Source of the DNA: Papillibacter cinnamivorans DSM 12816
Lineage (GTDB): Bacteria; Bacillota; Clostridia; Oscillospirales; Oscillospiraceae
Length of the DNA: 64,000 bases
NCBI RefSeq assembly: GCF_900176335.1
Contig: NZ_FWXW01000001.1
Coordinates: 527,464-591,463, forward strand
Direction: 5' to 3'
The notes beneath the pieces were generated by a model. The model did no database searches, was not told where the DNA came from, and saw only the letters and a program-made list of their open reading frames with translations. Both the position numbers and the translations under genes were made by a program. Of this stretch, positions 1 through 8,193 are shown in pieces. Numbering within the stretch: position 1 is the first letter of the stretch; every line of letters starts with the position of its first letter.

Positions 1-2300
1 GGCGCTGTGTGCACCGGGCAGGATCCGAGTCCCAAAATATACTCCAGGGTATACTGGGTGTCCTGAATCACAACGTCCGGCGCCACCAGCTCTCTCGTGA
101 TATCGAGATAAGCGGCTTCCTTCACCTTGTCCGCCGGACAGTATTCCCCTGCGATACAGCCGCTGTCCGTGCAGATCTTCACCGCCACATGAACGTCGCA
201 GGATTCCGTCGGCATATCCTCCGGGAGTACGTAGGCCGTATCCGTCCTGTCGCCCCGGGGATCCTCCTTGCACAGGCTGGTTGCCAGCTTGCCGCTGTCC
301 ATGCAGTACGTCACCGAAACGACGCCGCTGGGTTTGGAGAAATCCTTGTTCTCCAGCCCCTCGTGCACCTGGGACATCACCTTTTTCCACAGGACGGCGG
401 CGGGGTTTCCGGAAACCTTGATTTTCTCAGAGATGTCGTATCCGGTCCAGACGGCGGCGACGTAATAGGGAGTATACCCGACAAACCACCGGTCGTAATT
501 GTTCGTTGTGGTACCGGTTTTGCCGGCGATGGTCATCCCTGAAAATTTGGCGGAAGTGCCGGTTCCGGCTGCCACCACGTTTTTGAGAAGATTGTTGATA
601 TAGTAAGCGGTCTTTTCCTTCAATGCCACCGAGCTTTTGGTGTCCTTGGACAGCACGGTCTGGCCGCTGGCGTCCAGCACCTTGGTATAGGTGCGAGGCT
701 GGGTGTAGATTCCCTCGTTTGCGAAAGTGGCGTAAGCCGCAGCCATCTCCACGGTGTTGATCCCCACCGTGAGGCCGCCCAGGCCCAGGGGAGCCAGATC
801 GATATCGGTGTAGGTCTTGTCGCCCACCACCTTCTGATCCACCAGGGTGGTAATCCCCATCTTCTCGGTCATGAATTTGTAGGACGCCTGAGGGGTCAGC
901 ATCTGCAGGACCTTTACCGCCACCACGTTGTTGGACTCCCTCAGCGCTTCCTTAACGGTGGTCAGGCCTCCGTATTCCCCGTCCGAGTTTTTCGGCCACG
1001 GGTTGTTGTTGACCAGCATGACCGGTGTGTCGTCAATCACCGAAGTGGGGGTTATGACGCCCGAATCCAGGGCGGGCGCGTATACCGAGATGGGCTTGAT
1101 GGAGGAACCCGGGGGTCTCGCGCTCTCCGCGCGGTTCAGGACCCGGCTTCCCGTCTTTTCGCCTACTCCTCCCGCCATGGCCACAATATTGCCGGATTTT
1201 GGGTCAATGATCGTGATGGCGGACTGAAGCTGCTGTCCCGAGGCGGAGGTGTACGGAATGTTCTCCAGATTCGTGTAAACGTTGTCCACATCCTCCTGGA
1301 TATTCGGATTCATGGTACAGTAAATTTTATATCCGGCGGAATATACGAGGGTACTGGCCGCCTGATAGGAGATTCCCTTTTCCTCCATCAGATCGGCGAT
1401 CACATCCGCGATCACCTGATCCACAAAATAGGAATAAATATGGGTGACCTTCTTGCCGTCGCTTCCCCTTTGGAACACCAGCTCCTGGGCCATCGCCTCC
1501 TGATACTGGTCCTCGGTGATCATGCCCTGGTCGTACATCTGATACAGGATGGTCTCCTGCCGCGCCTTGTTCCGCTCCACGCTGATATACGGATCGTACA
1601 GCGACGGGTTGTTGGTGATCCCGATGAGGCATGCGCACTCCGCGATGGTGAGGTCCGAGACGTTTTTCCCGAAATAGGTGTAGGCGGCCGTATAGACCCC
1701 GGAGCAGCCCTCGCCCAGATAGATGGTGTTGAGATAGATCTCCATGATCTCTTCCTTGGAATAGTTCCGTTCGAATTCCAGTGCTCTGAAGATCTCCGTG
1801 ATCTTTCGCTTCACCGTAACCTCGTCCTCGTTGGTGAGGTTCTTGATCACCTGCTGCGTGATGGTGGAACCGCCGAAATTGTCCTTCATCTGTAAAAACA
1901 TGTTGATGGACGCCCAGAAGGTCCGGTACCAGTCCACGCCGTGGTGCGTGTAGAACCGCTTGTCTTCAATGGCGACGGCCGCCTTTTCCAGGTAGATCGG
2001 CATCTGATCGTAGTCCGTCCAGATCCGGTTTTCTTCCTTATAAAGGCTCTGCAGCTCCACCGGTTCTCCCGTATCGGGATTGGTGTAGTAAATAACGGTT
2101 GTTTGATCCAGCTTGAAATCGTCCAGATTAATATCCAGCTTGGGTGTTATGCAGGTTTTTACATAAACCGCAAAAATGCAGGCCAGCATCGCAGTCGTTA
2201 CGGCTCCAATCAGAACGACCGTTCCTATGACCTGTAGCACGGTTTTTACTCTGCTTTTTTTCTTTCGGACCGGATGGCCGGATCCGTTCGCGTTCTCCAA
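1..2300 (-). CDS. Class A penicillin-binding protein (PBP1A-type transglycosylase/transpeptidase), 3' end outside window
   Basis: Bifunctional peptidoglycan synthase anchored in the membrane; it polymerises lipid II and crosslinks the stem peptides. Read on the minus strand it starts with TTG at 2300, 8 nt behind a GGAGG site. A basic cytoplasmic tail is followed by one membrane segment (about residues 21-47). The GT51 domain shows EDKRFYTHHGVD (about 112-123) and GGSTITQQ (about 143-150). The transpeptidase domain shows SSIK (Ser near residue 399), SNN (near 453) and KTGTT (near 593). At least 766 residues are visible and the frame runs off the left edge, so the C-terminus is unknown. It is divergent from the BofC-like gene. 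The family call is firm; the exact PBP subclass is inferred from domain order. Confidence 0.93.
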   Translation of the reverse strand, partial: MENANGSGHPVRKKKSRVKTVLQVIGTVVLIGAVTTAMLACIFAVYVKTCITPKLDINLDDFKLDQTTVIYYTNPDTGEPVELQSLYKEENRIWTDYDQMPIYLEKAAVAIEDKRFYTHHGVDWYRTFWASINMFLQMKDNFGGSTITQQVIKNLTNEDEVTVKRKITEIFRALEFERNYSKEEIMEIYLNTIYLGEGCSGVYTAAYTYFGKNVSDLTIAECACLIGITNNPSLYDPYISVERNKARQETILYQMYDQGMITEDQYQEAMAQELVFQRGSDGKKVTHIYSYFVDQVIADVIADLMEEKGISYQAASTLVYSAGYKIYCTMNPNIQEDVDNVYTNLENIPYTSASGQQLQSAITIIDPKSGNIVAMAGGVGEKTGSRVLNRAESARPPGSSIKPISVYAPALDSGVITPTSVIDDTPVMLVNNNPWPKNSDGEYGGLTTVKEALRESNNVVAVKVLQMLTPQASYKFMTEKMGITTLVDQKVVGDKTYTDIDLAPLGLGGLTVGINTVEMAAAYATFANEGIYTQPRTYTKVLDASGQTVLSKDTKSSVALKEKTAYYINNLLKNVVAAGTGTSAKFSGMTIAGKTGTTTNNYDRWFVGYTPYYVAAVWTGYDISEKIKVSGNPAAVLWKKVMSQVHEGLENKDFSKPSGVVSVTYCMDSGKLATSLCKEDPRGDRTDTAYVLPEDMPTESCDVHVAVKICTDSGCIAGEYCPADKVKEAAYLDITRELVAPDVVIQDTQYTLEYILGLGSCPVHTA

Positions 2301-2613
2301 ACAAGGCACCTCCGTATGTATTTTCCTCCGTGGCTTTGTTTGCTTTGTTTCCCGTTTCCCGCAAATAAGCCTCGTCGGCGCCGGTAACAAACGCACTTCG
2401 GTCATCCCGGATTTCGTTCTTCGGGAAGGCGGAACCGGGATCATTCAAAGATTGGAGGACCTGATTGCTGTTATGTGATTATTATATCACAGCCTGTCAA
2501 TTACAGGCGGTTACAATTTTCCAAATATTAGCATTATTTGTTTATGCCGTCCGCCCTTACACCGTATGGATTTCCGGATTTTGGATACAATAAAGGGGCA
2601 GGAGGGAAGGATT
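2301..2613. promoter_or_regulatory. Divergent intergenic region between PBP and BofC-like gene
   Basis: On the minus strand there is an extended -10 box, TGATATAAT (2481-2489), that would transcribe the penicillin-binding protein. It lies inside an imperfect palindrome with GTGAT/ATCAC arms (2475-2490), a possible operator. The plus-strand gene has TACAAT just upstream but no good -35 box. No other gene is seen here. Confidence 0.45.
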
Positions 2614-2982
2614 ATGAAACGAAAAGCCGTAGCGGCGGTATGCCTGGCGGTGACGGTGATTGCGCTCGCCGTCGCGCTCCTCGTCTCGGGCGGCTCCCCG
2701 CCGGATACCTCGAATCATGGCAGTGCCCTTGCCGCCTCGGTTCTGGAGGAGATGCCCCTTGCGCGGATTTCCGCGGCTCCTTCGGCGCAGACCGTCTATG
2801 TGCTCAGGGAATATGAAGGCCAGATAGCCGTTTATGTATCCGGTGATACGGAAAACCCCGTTTTGCTCACCGGAATATTGACTTCCTCCCTTCGCAAAAC
2901 CGACAGGGAACTGCTTCAGGAAGGAATTTCGGCCCGGGGAGACGAAGAGCTCGCCAAGCTTCTGGAGGATTTCGGCTCCTGA
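2614..2982 (+). CDS. BofC C-terminal-domain-like exported protein
   Basis: A 122-residue protein with an N-terminal basic stretch and one hydrophobic segment (about residues 5-23), so it is membrane-anchored or secreted. After a short linker, the region YVLREYEGQIAVY through SLRKTDRELLQEGI resembles the C-terminal domain of BofC, the sporulation protein that restrains SpoIVB signalling in Bacillus. The BofC N-terminal domain is absent, as in many clostridial homologues. The start was placed at 2614 because GGAGGGAAGG precedes that ATG; an in-frame ATG at 2566 has no such site. A role in signalling checkpoints or envelope is inference from the domain alone. Confidence 0.7.
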   Translation: MKRKAVAAVCLAVTVIALAVALLVSGGSPPDTSNHGSALAASVLEEMPLARISAAPSAQTVYVLREYEGQIAVYVSGDTENPVLLTGILTSSLRKTDRELLQEGISARGDEELAKLLEDFGS

Positions 2983-3113
2983 AGATAACCGCCCGGTTCC
3001 AGCCTTCGCGCGTTTTCTCCCGCCCGGTGGCACGCCGGCTTCAGGTCCGGCTGTCTCCGGGTTTTCCTGTCCGCGGCAGAGTGCCGGTTTTCATGGGGAT
3101 ATGTAACTTTCTA

Positions 3114-3142
3114 TTGCTTTATCCACAAAATGGCGTTATGAT
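3114..3142 (+). promoter_or_regulatory. Sigma-A-type promoter upstream of DUF1292 gene
   Basis: TTGCTT, a 17-nt spacer, then TATGAT. It would give a leader of about 125 nt before the start at 3275. Confidence 0.55.
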
Positions 3143-3274
3143 GATACCGCAAGGCATTTGGACTCCTCGGAGCGCGCTTGCGCCCCTCTCCGCCGTGTTC
3201 CGGGCGAAATGAAAATGCCGATTCTTTTATCGTAGGCTGGGCCGGATACGCCGGCAGAAGAAAGGGAACAGCAC

Positions 3275-3571
3275 ATGAGTGAGGACTTTGGAGCGAACTA
3301 TATCACCATCATGGACGAAGAGGGCAACGAGTTTGAGCTGGAGCATCTGGACACCCTGGAATACAAGGGTGAAACCTACATGGCCTTTTTCCCTGCGGTT
3401 CCCGAGGGCAAACAGGAGGAAGCCCGGCCTGATGAGGAATACGGTCTGATTATTCTCAAGGTCATTCATGAAAACGGCGAGGAAGAGCTGTCCACGCTGG
3501 ACGATGAAACCGAGTTGGAAGAGGTGTATCAGCAGTTCATGGAGCTGCTGTTTGAAGAGGATGAGGAGTAG
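3275..3571 (+). CDS. DUF1292 (YrzB-family) protein
   Basis: A 98-residue, very acidic cytoplasmic protein. The pattern ITIMDEEGNEFELEHLDTLEY, then a beta-rich centre and an acidic tail ending in EEDEE, is typical of DUF1292/YrzB. In most Firmicutes this gene sits beside ruvX in an ireB-ruvX-yrzB cluster. Here ruvX lies about 10.5 kb away on the other strand, so the cluster has been broken. The biochemical role of the family is not established. Confidence 0.88.
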   Translation: MSEDFGANYITIMDEEGNEFELEHLDTLEYKGETYMAFFPAVPEGKQEEARPDEEYGLIILKVIHENGEEELSTLDDETELEEVYQQFMELLFEEDEE

Positions 3572-3603
3572 GTCTCCTTTAAATTCCAATTCCTGGGGTG
3601 TGC

Positions 3604-3862
3604 TTGAAATGGCCCGAATTCTGTGCTATGATGAAGCTGTAGCGGAAGGGTGCCCCAGGTAAAGCCCTTCCTGCCCTACCCGGTGCGTGACGGGTCTTTT
3701 TAAACCCACATTTCGTTATACGGGATGTCCTCCTCGCGGGACGGTTTGCAGGCCTCTCGGCTACGGCTGAATGTTGGAAGCAGTGAAATTCCGCGGAGAC
3801 AACCCACCTGCTGTTCGGTGCAGGTTATAACTGGATTCGCACGGCCGGCGTGGGGCTTTTTT
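3604..3862 (+). ncRNA. Independently transcribed structured RNA, possibly 6S RNA
   Basis: A perfectly spaced promoter (TTGAAA at 3604, 17 nt, TATGAT at 3627) puts the transcript start near 3639. The transcript ends at a GC-rich stem with a T run near 3857-3862, about 224 nt in all, and no open frame has a ribosome-binding site. Local hairpins include GGAAGGG/CCCTTCC (3644-3671), and TGCCCCA can pair with TGGGGC at the 3' end to close the molecule. Length, long-range closing stem, strong promoter and terminator fit 6S RNA, the RNA polymerase-binding regulator. The family call rests on general resemblance only and could be wrong; an untranslated leader of another type is the alternative. Confidence 0.45.
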
Positions 3863-4027
3863 AAGAGTATATTGCCTTGCTTAGGGTCACGGGTGTGAAA
3901 CCCTGCCCGGTTTTTGGCGCTCGGCGCGCCGGCGGCGGCGCTGATCCCTGGGTCGAACCGGGAAAGCGGCGGAAGTTTCCGTCGTTTTTTCTTTGCCCGA
4001 GGAGAATTTTCCTGCTGCGTTTCGGGC

Positions 4028-4056
4028 TTGCAACCCAAATCCCTTTCGGGTATAAT
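4028..4056 (+). promoter_or_regulatory. Sigma-A-type promoter for the PrsA-like gene
   Basis: TTGCAA (4028-4033), 17-nt spacer, TATAAT (4051-4056). This leaves a 5' leader of about 210 nt before the GTG start at 4276. The leader holds a strong GGCCG/CGGCC hairpin near 4165-4180 but no riboswitch that I recognise. Confidence 0.6.
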
Positions 4057-4275
4057 ACTCTCGTGTTGTAGATAAGTGTCCCGCCTCCGGTTCGGAGTCG
4101 GGGTGTCTGGTATGGTTTCTGTCGGCTATTTGCCGCTTTGTCCTTAGTAAAGCATCAGCGGCGCAGCGGCCGTGTTCGGCCGTTTATATCTATGAAACGT
4201 AAGGAATCAAAAACAGCGGGCATGGGCGGGGCGGCTCCGTCTGCATGTCCGGAAAAGCAGAGAGGAATGAAGCGA

Positions 4276-5868
4276 GTGAGCGCGTCAAGAGAAAAGAAAA
4301 AGCGCCGCGAGAACCTTGCCCAGGGGCTGGAGCCAAAGCTGTCCAAACGGGAGCAGGATCTGAAAAAGGACCGGCACATGCGCAATATTATGCTCTCCGT
4401 GGTTATCGTGATTGCGGTTTTATTCGGGAGCCTGATTTTCTGGAACTCCGGCATCCTACAGGCCAGAGCGACCGCCGTCACCGTCGGGGACGAGAAGTTT
4501 ACCGCCCCGGAATTCAATTTTTATTACTATTCCCTTTATCACAACTATGTCAACACCTACGGGGATTATCTGAGCATGCTGGGTCTCGACACCAGCAAAC
4601 CTCTGAACGAGCAGCAGTATTCCGACAGCCAGACCTGGGCCGACTACTTCCGTGAATCGGCGCTGTCCCAGATGCAGGAAACCATCGCCATGGCCAGAGA
4701 AGCCGAGAAGAACGGTTTTACTCTCTCGGAGGATGCGCAGTCGGAGATCGACAGCTATCTTCAGTCCATTGAAAGCTACTGTTCTTCCAAAGAAATCACC
4801 GTGGATTATTACTTTACCTCCACGTACGGCGATCATATGACGCAGGACATTTTCGTCTCCCAACTCACCAATTCGTATCTGGCCAGCGAGTATACCGATT
4901 CCGTGGAAAATTCCTATGCCTATACGGACGACGACATTACGGCGTACTATGAGAAAAATCCCGACGATTTCGACGTGGTGACATACAAGGCCTTTAAGTT
5001 TGACGGCTCCGTTCCCGAAGAAACGGCGGACACCGGCACCGACACGGAAACCGAAACAAGTGTCTCCCCCACCGTTGCGCCCACCGAGGATCCGGCGGTG
5101 ACCGCCGCCAAGGCGCAGGCGGCAATGGACGCGGCCAAGGCCTCCGCCGATGAAATGGCGGCGAAGCTGGAAGCGGGAGGATCCTTTACGGATCTTGCCA
5201 CCGAATATACTCCCGCAGGCAGCGCCACCACCTCTCTTGTCACGGACAAGACGGATGCGGCCAAGACCAGCGTCAGCAGCGCCTATCAGGACTGGCTCTT
5301 CGACAGCACCCGGATATCGGGGGATATCACCGTGGCGGAGGATACCGACAACAGTGCGTATTACGTGGTCCTCTTCGAAAGCCGCGGACGCTTTGACTAT
5401 AACACCGTAAATGTCCGGCACATCCTGATAAAGCCCGAAGTCAGCGATGGAGCGAGCGAGGCTACCGACGAGCAGAAAGCCGCGGCCAAGTCCAAGGCGG
5501 ACGAGATCTATCAGACCTGGAAAGACGGGGATGCCACCGAGTCCTCCTTTGCGGACCTGGCGAAGCAGTACTCCGAGGACACCGGCTCCAGCACAAACGG
5601 CGGGCTGTATGAAAATGTCTATAAGGGTCAGATGGTCACCGCGTTCAACGACTGGATCTTCGACTCCTCCCGCAAGGCAGGGGATACCGGGATCGTGGAG
5701 TCCACCTACGGTTACCATGTGATGTACTTCTCCGGGTTCTCCAGGCCCTATTGGAAGATTCAGGTGGAAAATGCCATGCGCACCGCCGATTACAATAGCT
5801 GGCACGACGAGATGATCAAAGGGTACGATATCACAACCAGCGCCCTGGGCATGAGCTTTGCGGCGTAA
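4276..5868 (+). CDS. PrsA/SurA-like parvulin-type peptidyl-prolyl isomerase, membrane-anchored
   Basis: Extracytoplasmic foldase of 530 residues. A highly charged N-terminal tail precedes one membrane segment (about residues 36-58). An alpha-helical SurA_N-like region follows, then a degenerate PPIC-like segment split by a Thr/Glu-rich insertion. A recognisable PPIC/rotamase domain lies at about 375-490, with VRHILIK, the SFADLAKQYSED segment and YGYHVMYF. The start is the GTG at 4276, because AGAGGA lies 9 nt upstream and the protein then begins MSASREKKK, as in relatives. In-frame TTG and ATG codons further upstream lack a site. It is followed by its own terminator, so it is probably monocistronic. 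Which client proteins it folds is unknown. Confidence 0.85.
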   Translation: MSASREKKKRRENLAQGLEPKLSKREQDLKKDRHMRNIMLSVVIVIAVLFGSLIFWNSGILQARATAVTVGDEKFTAPEFNFYYYSLYHNYVNTYGDYLSMLGLDTSKPLNEQQYSDSQTWADYFRESALSQMQETIAMAREAEKNGFTLSEDAQSEIDSYLQSIESYCSSKEITVDYYFTSTYGDHMTQDIFVSQLTNSYLASEYTDSVENSYAYTDDDITAYYEKNPDDFDVVTYKAFKFDGSVPEETADTGTDTETETSVSPTVAPTEDPAVTAAKAQAAMDAAKASADEMAAKLEAGGSFTDLATEYTPAGSATTSLVTDKTDAAKTSVSSAYQDWLFDSTRISGDITVAEDTDNSAYYVVLFESRGRFDYNTVNVRHILIKPEVSDGASEATDEQKAAAKSKADEIYQTWKDGDATESSFADLAKQYSEDTGSSTNGGLYENVYKGQMVTAFNDWIFDSSRKAGDTGIVESTYGYHVMYFSGFSRPYWKIQVENAMRTADYNSWHDEMIKGYDITTSALGMSFAA

Positions 5869-5886
5869 AGGCATAAAACGGATACT

Positions 5887-5923
5887 CCCCGGCGGCGGAA
5901 CAGGTTCCGCCGCCGGGGTTTTT
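5887..5923 (+). terminator. Intrinsic terminator after PrsA-like gene
   Basis: A 15-bp stem of CCCCGGCGGCGGAAC with its exact complement and a two-base loop, followed directly by five T. Confidence 0.92.
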
Positions 5924-5958
5924 ATTCCCGCATCCGCCTTTCGCCGGCAATCCCCTTT

Positions 5959-6117
5959 ATACTGATATGCGAAGGAAACGATGAAAATAAAAATCGAAAA
6001 TGTTTTTCGTCCCGCAAGGCAGACGACGCCGGTGGGCTCTATGCCCGCCAAGGAGGATAACGACGCGGGGCGGAAACCAGGCCGATTTTTATCATTGAAT
6101 TCATCCCATATCAGTAT
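5959..6117 (+). ncRNA. Structured RNA, copy 1 of a two-copy family in this window (raiA-like?)
   Basis: No protein frame fits here. The ends pair exactly: ATACTGATATG (5959-5969) with CATATCAGTAT (6107-6117). Inside lie a second helix, ATAAAAATCG/CGATTTTTAT (5987-5996 with 6083-6092), and a third, CGTCCCGC/GCGGGGCG (6008-6015 with 6065-6072). The core has a GGTGGGC/GCCCGCC hairpin (6031-6049) flanked by AAGGCAGA and by CCAAGGAGGATAACG. The same core, with compensating base changes in the hairpin, recurs at 35465-35510 inside an equivalent set of nested helices. Length and architecture suggest the raiA class of clostridial structured RNAs, but I cannot confirm that assignment. The strand is chosen from the orientation of the purine-rich loops and could be reversed. 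Confidence 0.6.
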
Positions 6118-6172
6118 GATTGCATAAAACGCTCCTTCTCCGCCGACACTACGGCCGGAGGAGGTTGAGCCG

Positions 6173-6532
6173 ATGCGGATATCCAGGACCGTAAAATGTG
6201 CCGTAAGCGGCGCCGTCTCCGGCCTTGCCAATGGCTTTTTCGGCGGCGGAGGCGGACTGCTCCTCGTTCCTCTGCTGATCCGGTGGGCCGGGCTGGAGGA
6301 AAGGCGCGCCTTTGCCACCTCCGTTCTCATCATCCTTCCCTTATGCGCGGTTTCCTCCGTTGTATACCTGCTGGGCACGGACCTGAGTCTTTTGCTTGCC
6401 CTTCCCTATCTGGTGGGAGGACTTCTGGGAGGACTCGCGGGCGGAAAACTCTTCAGGCGGGTCCCCGTACCCTGGCTCAGGCGCGCCTTTGCCCTGCTGA
6501 TCCTCTACGGCGGGATCCGTTCTCTCTTATGA
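6173..6532 (+). CDS. TSUP (TauE/SafE) family permease, half-size subunit 1
   Basis: A 119-residue membrane protein with three or four hydrophobic helices and the family signature GLANGFFGGGGGLLLVPLL near the N-terminus. Full-length TSUP transporters have about 250 residues with two such repeats. This gene encodes one repeat and the next gene the other. Its stop codon overlaps the start of the next gene (ATGA at 6529-6532), so translation is coupled. The pair probably forms one heteromeric exporter for sulfite, sulfonate or a related organic anion; the substrate cannot be read from sequence. A GGAGGAGG site precedes the ATG. Confidence 0.82.
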   Translation: MRISRTVKCAVSGAVSGLANGFFGGGGGLLLVPLLIRWAGLEERRAFATSVLIILPLCAVSSVVYLLGTDLSLLLALPYLVGGLLGGLAGGKLFRRVPVPWLRRAFALLILYGGIRSLL

Positions 6533-6906
6533 AGGATGCGGCGGCTCTTCTGGCCGGCTTTCTGACCGGTATACTGTCCGGTTTCGGGATCGGCGGCGGA
6601 ACTCTCCTGCTTTTATACATGACCTTGCTGGCAGGCGTCGAACAACAGCTGGCTCAGGGCATCAACCTTCTGTATTTTCTTCCGGCTTCCGCCGCCTCTT
6701 TATTGTCCCATGGGAAAAACGGATATCTGGATCGCGAAGCCGCTCTTCCTGCGGCAATAGCCGGCGCCGTATGCACCGCCCTGGCGGCCTGGGCGGCGGT
6801 TTCCATCGATGTCTCGCTGCTGCGCAGGCTTTTCGGCGTTTTTCTCATCTGCGTGGGACTGTGTGAACTTTTTAGGAAAAATGGAAAAAAGGACGGGAAC
6901 GTTTAA
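6529..6906 (+). CDS. TSUP (TauE/SafE) family permease, half-size subunit 2
   Basis: A 125-residue membrane protein of four predicted helices, with the repeat signature LSGFGIGGGTLLLLYM near residues 18-33 and a second segment around QGINLLYFLPASAAS. It corresponds to the second half of an ordinary TSUP transporter. It starts on an ATG that overlaps the stop of the preceding half-gene, which indicates translational coupling and fixed stoichiometry. Its stop codon lies in the loop of the following terminator hairpin. Transport activity is inferred from the family. Confidence 0.8.
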   Translation: MKDAAALLAGFLTGILSGFGIGGGTLLLLYMTLLAGVEQQLAQGINLLYFLPASAASLLSHGKNGYLDREAALPAAIAGAVCTALAAWAAVSIDVSLLRRLFGVFLICVGLCELFRKNGKKDGNV

Positions 6907-6925
6907 GCGTTCCCGTCCTTTTTGT
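6885..6925. terminator. Bidirectional terminator between TSUP pair and KPR-like gene 1
   Basis: GGACGGGAACG (6891-6901) pairs with CGTTCCCGTCC (6908-6918). There is an A run on the left and a T run on the right, so it can end transcription from both converging units. Confidence 0.9.
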
Positions 6926-6942
6926 CGGTATATCGGTATGGA

Positions 6943-7965
6943 TCAGTCTGCGGAATAAATGGATTTGAACATCTCGATGTTGGCGAAGGTATACTTGTAC
7001 TTTCCGGCCTCGATGCCCTTCACGATCTCCACGACCTTGTCGTTTGCGGGGGTGGGCACGCCCACCTTCCTGCCGAAGTCGCACACAACGCCGTTGATGG
7101 CGTCGATTTCGCATTTGCGCCCCTTCTCCAGGTCCTGCAGCATGCTGGCCTTCAGCGCCCTGTGGGGTCCGAAGATCTTCGGATAGTACGCAAGCGTCCT
7201 GTCCCGCTCCTCCTTGTTTTCAAACACCAGAACCTTTTCCAGATCATACCCGGAAAACAGTTCCATTTTTACTCCGTTGGCGTGAGCCACGTGGATGACT
7301 TCGTTGGCGATGTATTGCACCACCCGGAGGGATCTGGGGTCGTCCATCACGTCGCCGAAGGTGCAGCCCAGCGCGGTGGACATCCCGCTGAAGGTGGAAT
7401 TCGCCAGAAGCTTGGACCACCGGATGCCCATCAGATTGGTGAGGATGTTCACCGGGCACATAAGCTTCAGATAGGACTCGGCAAGCCTCACCTTGTCGGT
7501 AATCGGTCCGTCGATGGACCCCACGTCGAACTCCATGTGGTCGGGGTCGCTGGTGAGCTCCGACACGCCCGCGCCGATCCAGGTGGCGCCCCAGCCCACC
7601 GTGCAGCCCAGAGTCCTGTCCTTCCCCACCGCTTCCGCAACCGCGGGCTCCGGCAGGCCGTTTTGCAGCGTGCAGACCACGCTGTCCGGCCCCAGGTGGG
7701 GCAGCAGCTGTTTCAGGGCGGTCTCGTTATATGTCTGCTTGGTCATGTAGAACACCAGATCGTAGATGCCCTCCATCTGATCGGGTGTCAGAGCTTTGAC
7801 CGGCACGTTGAACAGAACCTTGCCGATCACGGTGGCTCCCCGCTTGTTCAGTGCGTTTACATGCTCTTGGTTGACGTCGATAAGGTCAACCTGTTTTCCC
7901 GCCTTGGAGATATATGCTCCGAAAATTGTCCCCAGCGATCCTACGCCCATGATTGCGACTCTCAT
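6943..7965 (-). CDS. Ketopantoate reductase (ApbA/PanE)-like dehydrogenase, paralogue 1
   Basis: An NAD(P)H-dependent 2-oxoacid reductase family protein of 340 residues. The Rossmann motif GVGSLG occupies residues 7-12, the conserved Asn lies in CTLQNG (about 98-103), the catalytic-type Lys in RWSKLLAN (about 185), and the substrate-binding region GRKCEIDAINGVV is near the end. The start at 7965 has GGGAGG upstream; the longer frame to 8115 has none. It is the third of three tandem paralogues, each obviously alike in sequence. It has its own promoter (8106-8134) and so can be expressed apart from the sigma-54 unit. True ketopantoate reduction is doubtful because one copy would suffice for pantothenate. 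A role in the BKACE-linked catabolism is more likely, but inferred. Confidence 0.82.
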   Translation of the reverse strand: MRVAIMGVGSLGTIFGAYISKAGKQVDLIDVNQEHVNALNKRGATVIGKVLFNVPVKALTPDQMEGIYDLVFYMTKQTYNETALKQLLPHLGPDSVVCTLQNGLPEPAVAEAVGKDRTLGCTVGWGATWIGAGVSELTSDPDHMEFDVGSIDGPITDKVRLAESYLKLMCPVNILTNLMGIRWSKLLANSTFSGMSTALGCTFGDVMDDPRSLRVVQYIANEVIHVAHANGVKMELFSGYDLEKVLVFENKEERDRTLAYYPKIFGPHRALKASMLQDLEKGRKCEIDAINGVVCDFGRKVGVPTPANDKVVEIVKGIEAGKYKYTFANIEMFKSIYSAD

Positions 7966-8105
7966 ACAAAATCCTCCCTTTATATTAAATAGAGTTCTGC
8001 TCTTTTCCGGGTGGAGTGACAGATCTGCTCTGCATTGCATGAAACGGGACGGAGCGTTCAGATTTTCGCGCGGTTTTTCTCTGATAGTTAAACTAATTTG
8101 CTTAT

Positions 8106-8134
8106 AGTATAACAATATACCCCCTGACAGGCAA
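8106..8134 (-). promoter_or_regulatory. Sigma-A-type promoter for KPR-like gene 1
   Basis: On the minus strand TTGCCT (8129-8134), 17-nt spacer, TATACT (8106-8111). The -35 box overlaps the foot of the 16-bp hairpin at 8132-8169, so the hairpin and the promoter are physically linked. Confidence 0.55.
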
Positions 8135-8169
8135 CACCGGGCGCGACTGAATCGTCGCGCCCGGTGTTG
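8132..8169 (-). repeat. Perfect 16-bp inverted repeat between KPR-like genes 2 and 1
   Basis: CAACACCGGGCGCGAC (8132-8147), a six-base loop, then its exact complement (8154-8169). There is no T run after it on the minus strand, so it is not a standard intrinsic terminator. The outer bases match the hairpin at 9354-9387 while the inner stem differs but still pairs, so base pairing rather than sequence is conserved. It could be a terminator or attenuator of gene 2 messages, a 3'-end stabiliser or a protein site beside the next promoter. Confidence 0.75.
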
Positions 8170-8193
8170 TAGTTGGAAAAAAGATGGGACCGA

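Noticed and set aside
4456..6378. Long minus-strand open frame opposite the PrsA-like gene (640 codons)
   Set aside because: It is the mirror of a high-GC coding region; the plus-strand gene has domains, start signal and terminator, and the antisense product has no recognisable motif.
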